Positions 55,488 through 64,000 of a stretch of DNA of 64,000 bases are shown in pieces. The notes beneath the pieces were generated by a model. The model ran no database searches, had not been told where the DNA came from, and worked only from the letters and a program-made list of their open reading frames with translations. The stretch's first letter is position 1; each line of letters starts with the position of its first letter. The position numbers and the translations under genes are program-made. This DNA comes from JAPPHA01 sp965242975 (GTDB lineage: Bacteria > Pseudomonadota > Alphaproteobacteria > Rhodobacterales > Rhodobacteraceae). The stretch spans positions 5,580,001 through 5,644,000 of the forward strand of contig CBDETS010000007.1 in the NCBI GenBank assembly GCA_965242975.1. The letters run 5' to 3'.

Positions 55488-56719
55488 GCTGTTTGCGCGA
55501 CAATCGGGCGGAGCGACCCATCGCTCGTGTCAAGCACCGAGACCAGGGTTCCCGGACTCCGGACCGACAGGCCTGCACGGAATCCCGGGATACCTGGAGG
55601 TCGGCGACGCCATCCGGAAAGTCGTGATCAAGCGGACCATCGACGGATCCCGGGCCCACATGCAGAGCCTGCACGCGCTCAAACGCCGCAAGATCGTTGC
55701 GTCCCGGCGGCAACTGAACCCCGTCCAATCCAGTGAGTAGTGGCACGTACGGGCCGCCCCCCCCCGTGCTCGCCCGAAGGCATGAGGCGATACCGAAAAT
55801 GACTCCGTGCCAGTGTTCCGATAGTCGTCGACCAGATGGATTTCAAGACCATGTCGCAACGCCATTTCCGGGCCATAAACGCCCCTCAAACCCCTCACGA
55901 ATCCGTCGTTTCCGAGCTGATTTCCGCCGAACCCGCCTCACATCTGGCAAAAACTTCTTCCGCCGCCGCCGCCGTTTTCGGGCACCGTCCAATCCGCGTC
56001 GCACCATCGCGATCCCCTTGTTTCCCTTGCATCGCGGTGTCCCCGTCCGGGCTTGTCCGGGATCATCCGGGATTCCACGGAACTTTTGCCTCCCGACACG
56101 GAACGGCAGCCGAATGTGGTTTCCAAGGGAGTGGGTCATTCATGATTTTGGCACGTGCCGTTGGTTTCGTGCGAAGCCGGCGGTCTTCGCCGCCGACACC
56201 TGCGCGGCCGTGGCGCCCGTGACGGATGGTCAGATGGGCGGCCACGTCGGGGACATCTCCCCGATCAGGCCGGAAAGACTCGGCTTTACGTTCAGTCCCG
56301 ATAATGAGACCTTTACCGGATGTTGTCATCGAAACCGGAATCGAGCGCTACGAGGATGAACCGATTTCGGCACATCCGTGAACTCTTGGAGATCGAATCC
56401 CCCCGGAACGACAGCTCATCGGACGGCGCCCCGCGCCCATGACTTCGAATTGCGGACCTGAACCCGGGGTCGGGACGAGAAAACACCTGCGTCCCACGTG
56501 GGTCGAATCCGGGAATGCACGATCTTCCACAAGGACGTCCCCGGGGTCACTGAATCCAGGGTCAATCACTGTCCGCCTGGACAGTCTTCCGGTTCCCGAT
56601 TCGGTGCAGACAGCAGCAGCATCGTCGTTTCGCGCGTGGCCCTCCGTTGCGCCAATCCCGTCGTCATGCACATGAGGCCGAATTGCCGTGGGCGAGGACC
56701 TGATGCGGTTTGAAGCGAA
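55488..56719. other. 1.2-kb region with possible gene debris
   Basis: No intact gene. A plus-strand frame ending at TAG 55738-55740 reads GIPGYLEVGDAIRKVVIKRT, protein-like but without a start or recognised family. Another around 56110-56290 contains VTDGQMGGHVGDISPIRPER. Both could be relics of decayed genes. Confidence 0.35.
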
Positions 56720-57655
56720 GTGACGCACTATCGGGCAGAGCGGATTGGAAACGGCCCGATCATCCATCCCGGGCTGGCCAAGTCCATCGGAACCAACATC
56801 AACGGACCGTCCGCCATCCGCGTGCCGGACTGGGTGACGAATTCATTCGGGCGCTACTATCTCTACTTTGCAGATCATCGGGGTGATCACATCCGCCTGG
56901 CGTACGCCGATGACATCGCCGGCCCGTGGCGGATCTACACGCCCGGCGCTCTGCGCCTTGCGGATTCCGGGTTTCCCACGCGTCCAATCGAACTCGTTCC
57001 GCCGCCCGGCCTCAGGGAAGCGGTCGCAACGGGCGACTTGCGCCCGCACATCGCATCTCCGGATGTCCACATCGACACCGCGGCCCGACAGATAGTCATG
57101 CACTTCCACGGGTTGGCACCGAACTGCTCACAGATCACCTGCCGCGCGGTCTCGGCGGACGGGCTCGAATTCAGGACGGTCACGCCCACCGGGGCCGACT
57201 TTTATGCAAGGGTCTTTTCCTGGCAGGGGGCGACCTATGCGGCGGCGCTCAAGGGTTGGCTCTATCGCTCGCGCGACGGCGGTTTGACTTTTCCCGAAAG
57301 GGTCCGTTTCGCAGATCGATCGATCCGCCATGTCGCCGTATTCATCCACGACCGTCAGCTCAATCTGGTCTATTCCCGCACAGGGGATTCACCCGAACGT
57401 CTCTTGACGAGCCGGGTTCAGGTGGACGGCCACTGGCAGTCGTGGAAGGCGTTGGAACCCGCAGAACTTCTGCATCCGCATTTGGACTGGGAAGGGGGAA
57501 ACCTGCCGGCAACCCCTTCGAGACCGGGCCCGGTCGACACACCTGAGAACCAGCTTCGCGATCCGTACGTGTTGGTTGACGCGGATGACCTCTGGCTCTT
57601 CTATTCGTGCGCAGGCGAGAGCGGTATCGGACTGGCGCGCCTGCTGCCGCGATGA
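56720..57655 (+). CDS. Glycosidase-like five-bladed beta-propeller protein
   Basis: 311 aa from GTG 56720. The start GPIIHPGLAKSIGTNINGPS, then FGRYYLYFADHRGDHIRLAY and the late RDPYVLVDADDLWLFYSCAG, fit the five-bladed propeller of GH43/GH62-type enzymes, where repeated xxPxV/xxDG strands line the active site. No signal peptide. It lies 18 bases ahead of an MFS gene and is probably co-transcribed with it. Whether it is an active glycosidase is unknown; it may bind or modify a carbohydrate imported by the neighbour. Confidence 0.65.
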   Translation: MTHYRAERIGNGPIIHPGLAKSIGTNINGPSAIRVPDWVTNSFGRYYLYFADHRGDHIRLAYADDIAGPWRIYTPGALRLADSGFPTRPIELVPPPGLREAVATGDLRPHIASPDVHIDTAARQIVMHFHGLAPNCSQITCRAVSADGLEFRTVTPTGADFYARVFSWQGATYAAALKGWLYRSRDGGLTFPERVRFADRSIRHVAVFIHDRQLNLVYSRTGDSPERLLTSRVQVDGHWQSWKALEPAELLHPHLDWEGGNLPATPSRPGPVDTPENQLRDPYVLVDADDLWLFYSCAGESGIGLARLLPR

Positions 57656-57673
57656 CCCGAACCCTGGCCTGAC

Positions 57674-58894
57674 ATGAACATTTCCGCCCTCGGGTCAGGG
57701 AACTTCCGGGTCTACCTGGCCGGAAGCGTGTTTTCGACCAACGCCTTGTGGATGTTGCGGATCGCGATCGCCTGGACCGCGTGGGACTTGACGAGTTCGG
57801 CAAGTTTTGTGGGGTTCGTCGCCTTCCTGTTCTTCGCGCCAACGGCCATCGCGGGACCACTTTTCGGGGTGATCACCGACCGAATCGATGTACGGCGGGC
57901 GGCCTTGCTCTTGCAATCCTCGCTCTCGGGCCATGCGTTCCTCCTCTGGGCCCTCAGTGCCTTTGGCGGGCCGGACAAGGTGACCCTGACGTTATACGCG
58001 GCATCCGTCGGTCTGATGATTGCCGCCTACAACCCGGTTCGCATGTCCCTTGTGCCCCGCCTGGTCGACAGGTCCCGAATCAGTTCGGTCGTGAACATCG
58101 TCGTGATCAATTTCAATCTTGCGCGCATGACCGGCCCGGCAATCGGCGGATGGGCGATCACTGTTTTCGGAATCGAAGCAGCGTCGTTCATCACGGCGTT
58201 GTTGTTCCTGCCGATCTTGATGTCGCTTGTCCTGGTCGATCTCCGGACCCGCGAGGTTCCCAAAACCGTCCAGGAGACACTGTCAGGTGCTTTCCGGGAA
58301 GGCATGCGAGAGATTTCCGGCAACTCGATCCTCCGTGAAGCCCTGTTCTGGACCGCGGTCGCCGCGTTCTTCCTGAGGGGTGGACTGGAGATCCTGCCGG
58401 TCATTGCCGACGGGGCCTTCGGCAAGGGTGCGACCGGGCTGGGGACGCTCACGTCGGCGGCGGGACTTGGCGCCGTCGTCTCGGGCATCTGGATCGCCGC
58501 CCGATCGTCCTATCCCGAGGGAGCGAGACCCGGAAGTGCACGAACATTCGGACTTCTCGGGCTGGCAAGTCTCGCCATCCTCGGGTTCGCGAACAATTGG
58601 TATGCCGTGCTGGTTCTGGTCGCCTGCGTGTCCTGCTTTTCCACGGCCACCAGTATCCTGTGCCAAAGCGCAATGCAGACCAGCATCGAAGATCACCTCC
58701 GCGGGCGAATCATGAGTTCCTGGGCGGTCGTGGCCGGGGCTTCCAGCGCGGTCGGAGCGGCGGCACTCGGCATGCTGTCCGAAATCACGGGCTACGGTAC
58801 GGCGTTCCTGGTTTCCGGGGCGTTGCCGGTTGCCTTGTTCCTTGCGTGGAGCTTCGCTGCCCAGATTCGTAAATCCGGCAACAGACACATTTGA
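57674..58894 (+). CDS. MFS transporter
   Basis: 406 aa, about 10-12 membrane helices. Features of the MFS_3 (EntS-like) group are the first helix region FRVYLAGSVFSTNALWMLRI, the loop GVITDRIDVRRAALLLQ between helices 2 and 3, and a second half starting around residue 210 (ALFWTAVAAFFLRGGLEILP). Direction (uptake or export) and substrate are unknown. Placed behind the propeller protein and ahead of the dehydratase, it probably moves a sugar-derived compound. Confidence 0.85.
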   Translation: MNISALGSGNFRVYLAGSVFSTNALWMLRIAIAWTAWDLTSSASFVGFVAFLFFAPTAIAGPLFGVITDRIDVRRAALLLQSSLSGHAFLLWALSAFGGPDKVTLTLYAASVGLMIAAYNPVRMSLVPRLVDRSRISSVVNIVVINFNLARMTGPAIGGWAITVFGIEAASFITALLFLPILMSLVLVDLRTREVPKTVQETLSGAFREGMREISGNSILREALFWTAVAAFFLRGGLEILPVIADGAFGKGATGLGTLTSAAGLGAVVSGIWIAARSSYPEGARPGSARTFGLLGLASLAILGFANNWYAVLVLVACVSCFSTATSILCQSAMQTSIEDHLRGRIMSSWAVVAGASSAVGAAALGMLSEITGYGTAFLVSGALPVALFLAWSFAAQIRKSGNRHI

Positions 58895-59575
58895 CGGAGA
58901 CAGAAGGGACCGTCTCGTGCTGCAGTTTCGCAATTCGGCCGCCTTCGTGAACAGCCCCTGTTTCCGTCACCGACCGGGTCTTTGTCGGATCGACGGTCCA
59001 CGTGTTGACGGACATGGGCGAACACGCCCGCACCGCACCATGATCGAGCCCGGTACCGGCTCGCCGGCCAGGATGTGTTGCATGTGCTCCGGAAGCTGGT
59101 CCTGATCATCGGACCGCCCGGGAACATCCGATCGAACGGTTACCCGGATGCGGTGGCCGGGCCGCCCGCAAACGGGGATGCACGACCTGGTACGGCAACA
59201 TGTCGCGTCGAACCCGGTTGGCCCCGGTTCACCGGTGATGCGGGAGCCCGACCGGAAGGTTGCGAGGCGCATGTCTCCGCGGGTTGCGCAGGATTCGATC
59301 GTGTCGCCGTGAGCCATTCATGGCGCTGATCGCCCGGGTAATGCGCCCGGTTGTCGCCGGCCAGTGCCGAATTCTGAAATCCTTGTTGCCTTTACAGGGT
59401 ATCGGGGTTTACGCATTCGGTCGGACATTTCGATCAAGGGTTCGGGTCCGTGCCGGGTCCGATGGTCGAGACGGAGAATTTGTGGGCCCGCTCGAGGCGC
59501 AGGAGAGGACCGCCGGGAGATCTATGACGAACGCACTCCGAAATCCATGAGACAGGGTTTGGACAAGGCTGCCTG
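58895..59575. other. Gene-free stretch
   Basis: 681 bases on the plus strand between the MFS and dehydratase genes with only short frames of unlikely composition. No RNA or terminator recognised. Confidence 0.35.
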
Positions 59576-61285
59576 ATGTCCAGCGGAATCGGGTGGCATG
59601 GACTGGCACGCGGCCTGACCGACTACGGTGACCGGGGATTTGCCCTTTACCTCCGCCGGTCATTTGCCAAGTCCATGGGTTATTCTGACGCCGCGCTGGC
59701 ACGTCCGGTCGTGGGGATCGCCTATACTGCGAGCGGTTTCAACAATTGCCACCGCCATTTTCCCGAAATGCTTGACGCCGTCAAACGTGGCGTTCTGTCG
59801 GCTGGCGGCCTTCCGGTCGAGTTTCCGACCATCTCGCTCGGGGAGGTGTTCCTCCATCCGACAAGTCTCAAGTACCGCAACCTGATGTCGATGGACACCG
59901 AGGAAATGATCAGGGCACAGCCAATCGATGCGGCTGTCCTGATGGGCGGTTGCGACAAGACCGTGCCAGCTCAGCTCATGGGTGCGGTCTCCGCCGGTGT
60001 TCCGGCCATACAACTGGTGGCCGGTCCAATGATGACCGGCCGCCATGAGCGCGACCGCCTCGGTGCCTGCACCGACTGTCGCCGCTTCTGGGCCAGGTAT
60101 CGTGCCGGCACGGTTGATGACGGCCAGATCGCCGCGATCGAAGGCCGACTGGCGACAACGGCCGGAACCTGTGCGGTCATGGGGACCGCCAGCACCATGG
60201 CATGCATTGCCGAGACACTGGGCATGATGCTGCCGGGCACCGCAGCAATTCCTGCAGTGCATGCAGATCGCCTTCGCGCAGCTGAAGCGACCGGAGAAGC
60301 CGCGGTCCGCATGACTGCCGGTGGTCCGACGCCGGACAGGATCATCAGCAAGGCCTCGGTGGAGAACGCCATGCGGGTGCTGCTGGCGCTGGGCGGTTCC
60401 ACCAACGCGATCATTCATCTGACTGCCGTGGCGGGGCGGGTGGGGATTCCGGTGGATCTGGAAGAACTGAACCGTCTGAGCGATGCAACTCCGGTCCTCG
60501 TCAATCTCAAGCCCGTCGGCTCCAGCTACATGGAGGATTTTTTTGCCGCCGGCGGCATGAGCGCGGTGTTGCGTGAACTGCGCCCACTGCTCAACCTGGA
60601 TTGCATGACGGTAACCGGGGAGACACTGGGGCAGCGCCTGGACGCCGAAAGGGACAGCTGGGTCGACCGCGACGTCATTGCCAGTGCCGACGATCCATTG
60701 GAACCGGAGGGCGGATTGGTCGCACTGTTCGGAAATCTTGCCCCGCGCGGCGCAATTCTGAAGCGCTCGGCGGCGAACCGGGGCCTGTTCGAGAAAAAGG
60801 CCAGGGCCGTCGTGTTTTCGTCCCTGAGGGACTTGTCCGAGCGCATCGATCATCCGGACCTCGACGTCAGGCCGGATGATGCGCTCGTGCTCCAGAATGC
60901 CGGACCGTGCAGCGAGTCCGGTATGCCCGAGGCCGGCTACCTGCCGATACCGAGACGGCTCGCCGAGGCCGGTGTCAATGACATGATCCGCATATCCGAT
61001 GCCCGAATGAGTGGTACGGCGTACGGCACGATCGTTCTTCACGTGACGCCCGAAGCGGCGATTGGCGGCCCATTGTCGCTGGTTCGCACCGGCGACTTCA
61101 TTCGCCTCAGCGTGGCTGAACGCAGGATCGACCTCCTGGTCAACGATGCGGAGCTCGAACGTCGTCGCCACCGGGCGGACGCGACCTCCGGCGTCGTCCG
61201 TCCCGGGCGCGGCTATTCGAAGCTTTATGCGGATACGGTCTTGCAGGCCGACGAGGGCTGTGATTTCGACTTCCTCAAGGAGTAG
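59576..61285 (+). CDS. IlvD/Edd-family dehydratase (sugar-acid dehydratase-like)
   Basis: 569 aa. Cluster-binding cysteines are visible in VLMGGCDKTVPAQ and GACTDCRRFWARY, followed by MGTASTMACIAETLGMMLPG. The C-terminal domain has LQNAGPCSESGMPEAGYLPI and ISDARMSGTAYGTIVLHVTP with the catalytic serine region. The size and absence of IlvD-specific context favour a sugar-acid dehydratase (arabinonate/xylonate/galactonate type) over branched-chain amino-acid biosynthesis. The product would be a 2-keto-3-deoxy acid. Confidence 0.88.
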   Translation: MSSGIGWHGLARGLTDYGDRGFALYLRRSFAKSMGYSDAALARPVVGIAYTASGFNNCHRHFPEMLDAVKRGVLSAGGLPVEFPTISLGEVFLHPTSLKYRNLMSMDTEEMIRAQPIDAAVLMGGCDKTVPAQLMGAVSAGVPAIQLVAGPMMTGRHERDRLGACTDCRRFWARYRAGTVDDGQIAAIEGRLATTAGTCAVMGTASTMACIAETLGMMLPGTAAIPAVHADRLRAAEATGEAAVRMTAGGPTPDRIISKASVENAMRVLLALGGSTNAIIHLTAVAGRVGIPVDLEELNRLSDATPVLVNLKPVGSSYMEDFFAAGGMSAVLRELRPLLNLDCMTVTGETLGQRLDAERDSWVDRDVIASADDPLEPEGGLVALFGNLAPRGAILKRSAANRGLFEKKARAVVFSSLRDLSERIDHPDLDVRPDDALVLQNAGPCSESGMPEAGYLPIPRRLAEAGVNDMIRISDARMSGTAYGTIVLHVTPEAAIGGPLSLVRTGDFIRLSVAERRIDLLVNDAELERRRHRADATSGVVRPGRGYSKLYADTVLQADEGCDFDFLKE

Positions 61286-61411
61286 GAACCGCAGCTGACG
61301 CGGTGTCCTGCCGATTCAGAGCCCGGCTGTTGTCATGTTTCGTCGGTTGAACATCTGGCCCGGTGACAATACGGGAATGACAACCCGAGCACCCCCGTGA
61401 AAGGACACTCA

Positions 61412-61894
61412 ATGATGGCCGACAGTCCCAAGGTCCAGACGTGCCTCTGGTTTGACGGCGACGCATTGGCCGCGGCAGAGTTCTACTGCACGCTCCTGCC
61501 TGGCAGCCGTATCGACAAGATCGAGCGATTCACCGAAGACCAGGACACGGGCGATCCCGGCAAGGTGTTGATCGTCGCATTCACGCTCGCCGGAACTCCG
61601 TACCAGGCACTGAATGGCGGGCCGATGTTCACACTCGACGAAGCCGTATCGATTTCCGTTTCGACCGAGGATCAGGCCGAAACCGACCGGCTTTGGGATG
61701 CGCTCGTTGCCGACGGTGGTGTCGAAAGCCGGTGCGGTTGGCTCCGTGATCGCTTCGGCCTGTCCTGGCAGATCGTGCCCCGGCGGTCAGTTGAACTCCT
61801 GAACGGGCCGAATCGCGAAGCGGTCTGGAAGTCGTTGATGCAAATGACGAAGATCGACATCGGCGAACTCGAAGCCGCGGCCCGCAAGGGTTGA
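61412..61894 (+). CDS. VOC/PhnB-like protein
   Basis: 160 aa from ATG 61412 with AAAGGA upstream (a GTG at 61397 is in frame). The sequence KVQTCLWFDGDALAAAEFYC, FTLAGTPYQALNGGPMFTLD and DRFGLSWQIVPRRSVELLNG is typical of the PhnB/3-demethylubiquinone-methyltransferase-like branch of the vicinal-oxygen-chelate superfamily. These are usually small metal-binding or ligand-binding proteins of unknown role. It lies 126 bases after the dehydratase gene. Confidence 0.88.
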   Translation: MMADSPKVQTCLWFDGDALAAAEFYCTLLPGSRIDKIERFTEDQDTGDPGKVLIVAFTLAGTPYQALNGGPMFTLDEAVSISVSTEDQAETDRLWDALVADGGVESRCGWLRDRFGLSWQIVPRRSVELLNGPNREAVWKSLMQMTKIDIGELEAAARKG

Positions 61895-61983
61895 GGAACA
61901 GCGCGTTTGTCGACTTTGGTCGATGGTGTCGTGGTCGCCAGGATCCTTTCCCAGGCACGAACGGCCGCTTCCCGACGGTTTCG

Positions 61984-62020
61984 CGGTGAACGTGCCGGCG
62001 AAGAACCGGCACGTTCACCG
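61984..62020 (+). terminator. 15-bp-stem hairpin after the VOC gene
   Basis: CGGTGAACGTGCCGG, seven-base loop, CCGGCACGTTCACCG: a perfect 15-bp stem 90 bases after the VOC stop. No U-tract follows, so it may be a terminator-like or bidirectional hairpin, or a binding site. Confidence 0.55.
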
Positions 62021-62068
62021 ATGCCGGGGCGAGAGGCAGAACGAGTTCGCTCGACCCTGGTTGGTTCG

Positions 62069-62101
62069 CCCTGTTCGGCACGGGGAGACTACCGAACAGG
62101 G
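62069..62101 (+). other. Second hairpin, 10-bp stem
   Basis: CCCTGTTCGG, 13-base loop, CCGAACAGGG. Perfect stem; loop too long for a typical terminator. Confidence 0.45.
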
Positions 62102-62421
62102 AAACCCTCCGTATCACGAAATTCGCGGGTTCACCGGCGTTCGGCCGAAGTCGATTACGCCGTCGGGGTGACCGGACCGAAGAGATCTCCAAACTTCCCG
62201 GGAAATGCCGGGACAACCAGGACGCGGCGCGGATTTGCACGCTGGCCTCGGGGCCGGTTTCAGAACGACGCGGGTCCTGACAACCGGTCAACGGCAGACG
62301 ACGACCGGTACACGACAGGCAGCGGGTGGATACAGGGAATTTTGGCGAGCGGAGGCTTGATTTAGGCGCGGAGTCCTGCATTGTCCGAATCAGGCGCGAG
62401 GTCGAGACGGAGGGTACGCCT

Positions 62422-63594
62422 ATGGATCAAACGGTTCTTCGGAACGTGATTCGCCCCATCGGCAGTGCACGTGGGTTGCCAAATGCGCACTATACGGATG
62501 AACGTGCATTCGAGGAGGAACGCGAGATCATTCTTGCGCGCAACTGGGCCGGAATCGGGTTCGGCAAGGACATTCCCGAGCCTGGTGACGCCATGCCTCT
62601 CCAATTCATCGGAGTCCCGCTGGTCGCGGTTCGGCGCGAGGACGGATCGATTTCGGTCTACCAGAATACCTGTAGCCACCGTGGCATGATCCTCGTCCAG
62701 GAACGAAAGAATATTCGCGGTACGTTTCGGTGCCCTTATCATTCCTGGTGCTACGGACTCGACGGGTCCTTGAGGTCAACGCCGCATGTCGGTGGTCCCG
62801 GGAACAATGTTCACGCCGAAATCAGGCGTGAAGAACTTGGACTGACCGGAATTCGGTCCTGTGTCTACATGGACGTCATTTTCGTCAACCTGTCCGGTAC
62901 GGCTGAGCCGTTCGAACAGGTGCATCGGGGGTTGCACACCCGGTGGGCCGACTTCGAACAACCCTCGTGGCACGGGGGTGCGGACAGTTCGTTCACGATC
63001 GACATCGCGTGCAACTGGAAACTTGCGGTCGAGAACAACTGCGAGAGCTATCACCTCCCGTGGATACATCCGGGACTGAACAGCTATTCACGGCTTGAAG
63101 ACCATTATCACATTGAAGAACCGGGGAGCTGTTCCGGGCAGGGATCGCTGGTCTATCGGCAGATCCAGGACGAAGATGGCCGGAAATTCCCGAGTTTCGA
63201 AAGCCTGTCGAACAAGTGGGACACGGGATCAGAATACGTTTCCCTCTTTCCGAACGTTCTTCTGGGCGTGCACTGTGATCACCTGTTTTCGATCGTCCTG
63301 GAACCGCTTGGTCCGTCGCGAACGCGCGAGCACGTGTCGATCTACTACGCCCATCCTTCGGCCCGTGGCGAGGAATACGGCACACTCCGTGAAATGAACG
63401 CGTCCCAATGGCGTGGCGTTTTTCTCGAAGATGTCTTTGTCGTGGAGGGTATGCAGAAAGGACGCCAGGGGCCATATTTCGACGGGGGCAGGTTTTCCCC
63501 GGTCATGGACAGCCCCACGTACAGGTTTCACGAATGGGTGGCCAGGCAATGCCTGAACGGACGCCGGTCCGGTCGCGCAAACGAAGCCGAGTGA
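62422..63594 (+). CDS. Rieske non-heme iron oxygenase, large subunit
   Basis: 390 aa from ATG 62422. The [2Fe-2S] Rieske motif is TCSHRGMIL (C-x-H) and CPYHSWCYGL (C-x2-H). The catalytic domain has NNCESYHLPWIHPGL with the two iron histidines, and an acidic late block EDVFVVEGMQKGRQGPYFDG that can supply the third ligand. It resembles single-component-alpha aromatic-ring hydroxylases and quaternary-ammonium (carnitine/betaine) monooxygenases. No ferredoxin or reductase gene adjoins it in the window. Substrate unknown. Confidence 0.9.
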   Translation: MDQTVLRNVIRPIGSARGLPNAHYTDERAFEEEREIILARNWAGIGFGKDIPEPGDAMPLQFIGVPLVAVRREDGSISVYQNTCSHRGMILVQERKNIRGTFRCPYHSWCYGLDGSLRSTPHVGGPGNNVHAEIRREELGLTGIRSCVYMDVIFVNLSGTAEPFEQVHRGLHTRWADFEQPSWHGGADSSFTIDIACNWKLAVENNCESYHLPWIHPGLNSYSRLEDHYHIEEPGSCSGQGSLVYRQIQDEDGRKFPSFESLSNKWDTGSEYVSLFPNVLLGVHCDHLFSIVLEPLGPSRTREHVSIYYAHPSARGEEYGTLREMNASQWRGVFLEDVFVVEGMQKGRQGPYFDGGRFSPVMDSPTYRFHEWVARQCLNGRRSGRANEAE

Positions 63595-63612
63595 TCATCC
63601 GGGTGCCGTCCC

Positions 63613-63864
63613 TTGGGCTGGAGCGAAAAGCCGGAACCTGGCCTGAACTTGACCCAGGACGAATTTCTTGACGCTCATGCCCGGAACGACGTGCGGCGTC
63701 TGGTTGATCTCTATGGCCGCCTCGGGATGGGAATGATTGACGCCGGCGAAACCGATGCCGGTTGTTTTTACGTGACGCAGTCCTACGTATTCGCCCTCGA
63801 GTCCGGCGACCCGCGAGCCTCCGAGTTGAAGGCCGTTCTCATTGCTCATGGCCGGGAGGAGTGA
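63613..63864 (+). CDS. Small helical hypothetical protein
   Basis: An 83-aa frame from TTG 63613, 18 bases after the Rieske stop, reading LTQDEFLDAHARNDVRRLVD then YGRLGMGMIDAGETDAGCFY. Predicted all-helical, with the look of a single helical-repeat unit; no known family. The start is uncertain (TTG, and an internal TTG near 63655). Tight linkage suggests co-expression with the oxygenase. Confidence 0.55.
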   Translation: MGWSEKPEPGLNLTQDEFLDAHARNDVRRLVDLYGRLGMGMIDAGETDAGCFYVTQSYVFALESGDPRASELKAVLIAHGREE

Positions 63865-63903
63865 ACCGAACGTGCGGGGCTCCCGACCAGTATCAATACC
63901 TGC

Positions 63904-64000
63904 CTAATCTGCGAACTGGTCCGCATCCGGATTGGAGCGGCGCAGTTCATCCGCGAGTTGCCGGGACAACCGCGTCCAGGGCGTTGCCAACAGTTGTTGA
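63904..64000 (-). CDS. C-terminal end of a minus-strand gene, continuing beyond the window
   Basis: The minus strand reads QQLLATPWTRLSRQLADELR then RSNPDADQFAD and stops at TAG (63906-63904). It is charged, helix-forming and plausible as protein. Only 31 residues are visible, so no family can be named. Confidence 0.4.
   Translation of the reverse strand, partial: QQLLATPWTRLSRQLADELRRSNPDADQFAD

Larger units (their letters stand above)
61895..62421. other. Intergenic region with two strong hairpins
   Basis: 527 bases with no recognised gene. They contain the inverted repeats at 61984-62020 and 62069-62101 described separately, and the promoter region of the Rieske gene. Confidence 0.45.

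Noticed and set aside
59660..61171. Minus-strand ORF of 503 codons
   Set aside because: Antisense to the dehydratase gene, which has all family motifs.

Overview
The window is GC-rich DNA from what is most likely an alphaproteobacterium. Several chromosomal neighbourhoods point that way: phosphatidylcholine synthase (pcs), a transaldolase-DUF484-xerC run divergent from priA, and a hisC-tyrC pair. The large load of insertion sequences, nested transposons and decayed genes suggests a genome under relaxed selection, for example a host-associated or metagenome-derived lineage. That lifestyle is inference only.

Layout. 1-4.8 kb: the 3' end of an acylating methylmalonate-semialdehyde dehydrogenase gene, a decayed IS21-type istA, a MocR-type regulator, and a phytanoyl-CoA dioxygenase-like gene with a 41-aa overlapping leader ORF. 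4.9-6.3 kb: a Fic-domain protein with an N-terminal winged helix and an apparently autoregulated promoter. 6.8-12.2 kb: a sugar-type ABC importer (ATPase, LacI-family repressor, binding protein, two permeases) with two clear LacI-type operators. 12.3-16.6 kb: truA and ileS, divergent.

16.7-33.7 kb is a 17-kb mobile island bounded by two 640-bp direct copies of a short element with 24-bp terminal inverted repeats. The outer flanks share the pentamer AATTC, as in a composite transposon. Inside are an ISNCY-like IS; an IS1634-type transposase gene split by a 9.3-kb transposon that encodes a zinc/HTH protein, a DDE transposase, an ExeA/TniB-type ATPase and a RecA-fold ATPase; a recombinase-in-trio (RIT) element that splits the RecA-fold ATPase gene; and an ISAs1-family IS that splits ritA. 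An ISKra4-type IS with a frameshifted transposase lies further right. Removing each insert plus one target duplication restores every interrupted reading frame, so the order of events can be read directly.

33.8-47 kb returns to chromosomal genes: a self-sufficient reductive dehalogenase (corrinoid/2x[4Fe-4S] domain fused to a flavin/[2Fe-2S] reductase), pcs, xerC, DUF484, a transaldolase, priA, hisC, tyrC and an SbmA/BacA-type peptide transporter. 47-54 kb holds a frameshifted sulfatase, a large secreted protein with Ig-like repeats and a C-terminal beta-barrel preceded by a 7-bp tandem repeat, and a decayed short-chain dehydrogenase. 54-64 kb holds a rhodanese divergent from a GlxA-type regulator, then a plus-strand catabolic set (beta-propeller glycosidase-like protein, MFS transporter, IlvD/Edd dehydratase, VOC protein, Rieske oxygenase, small protein), ending in the tail of a minus-strand gene.
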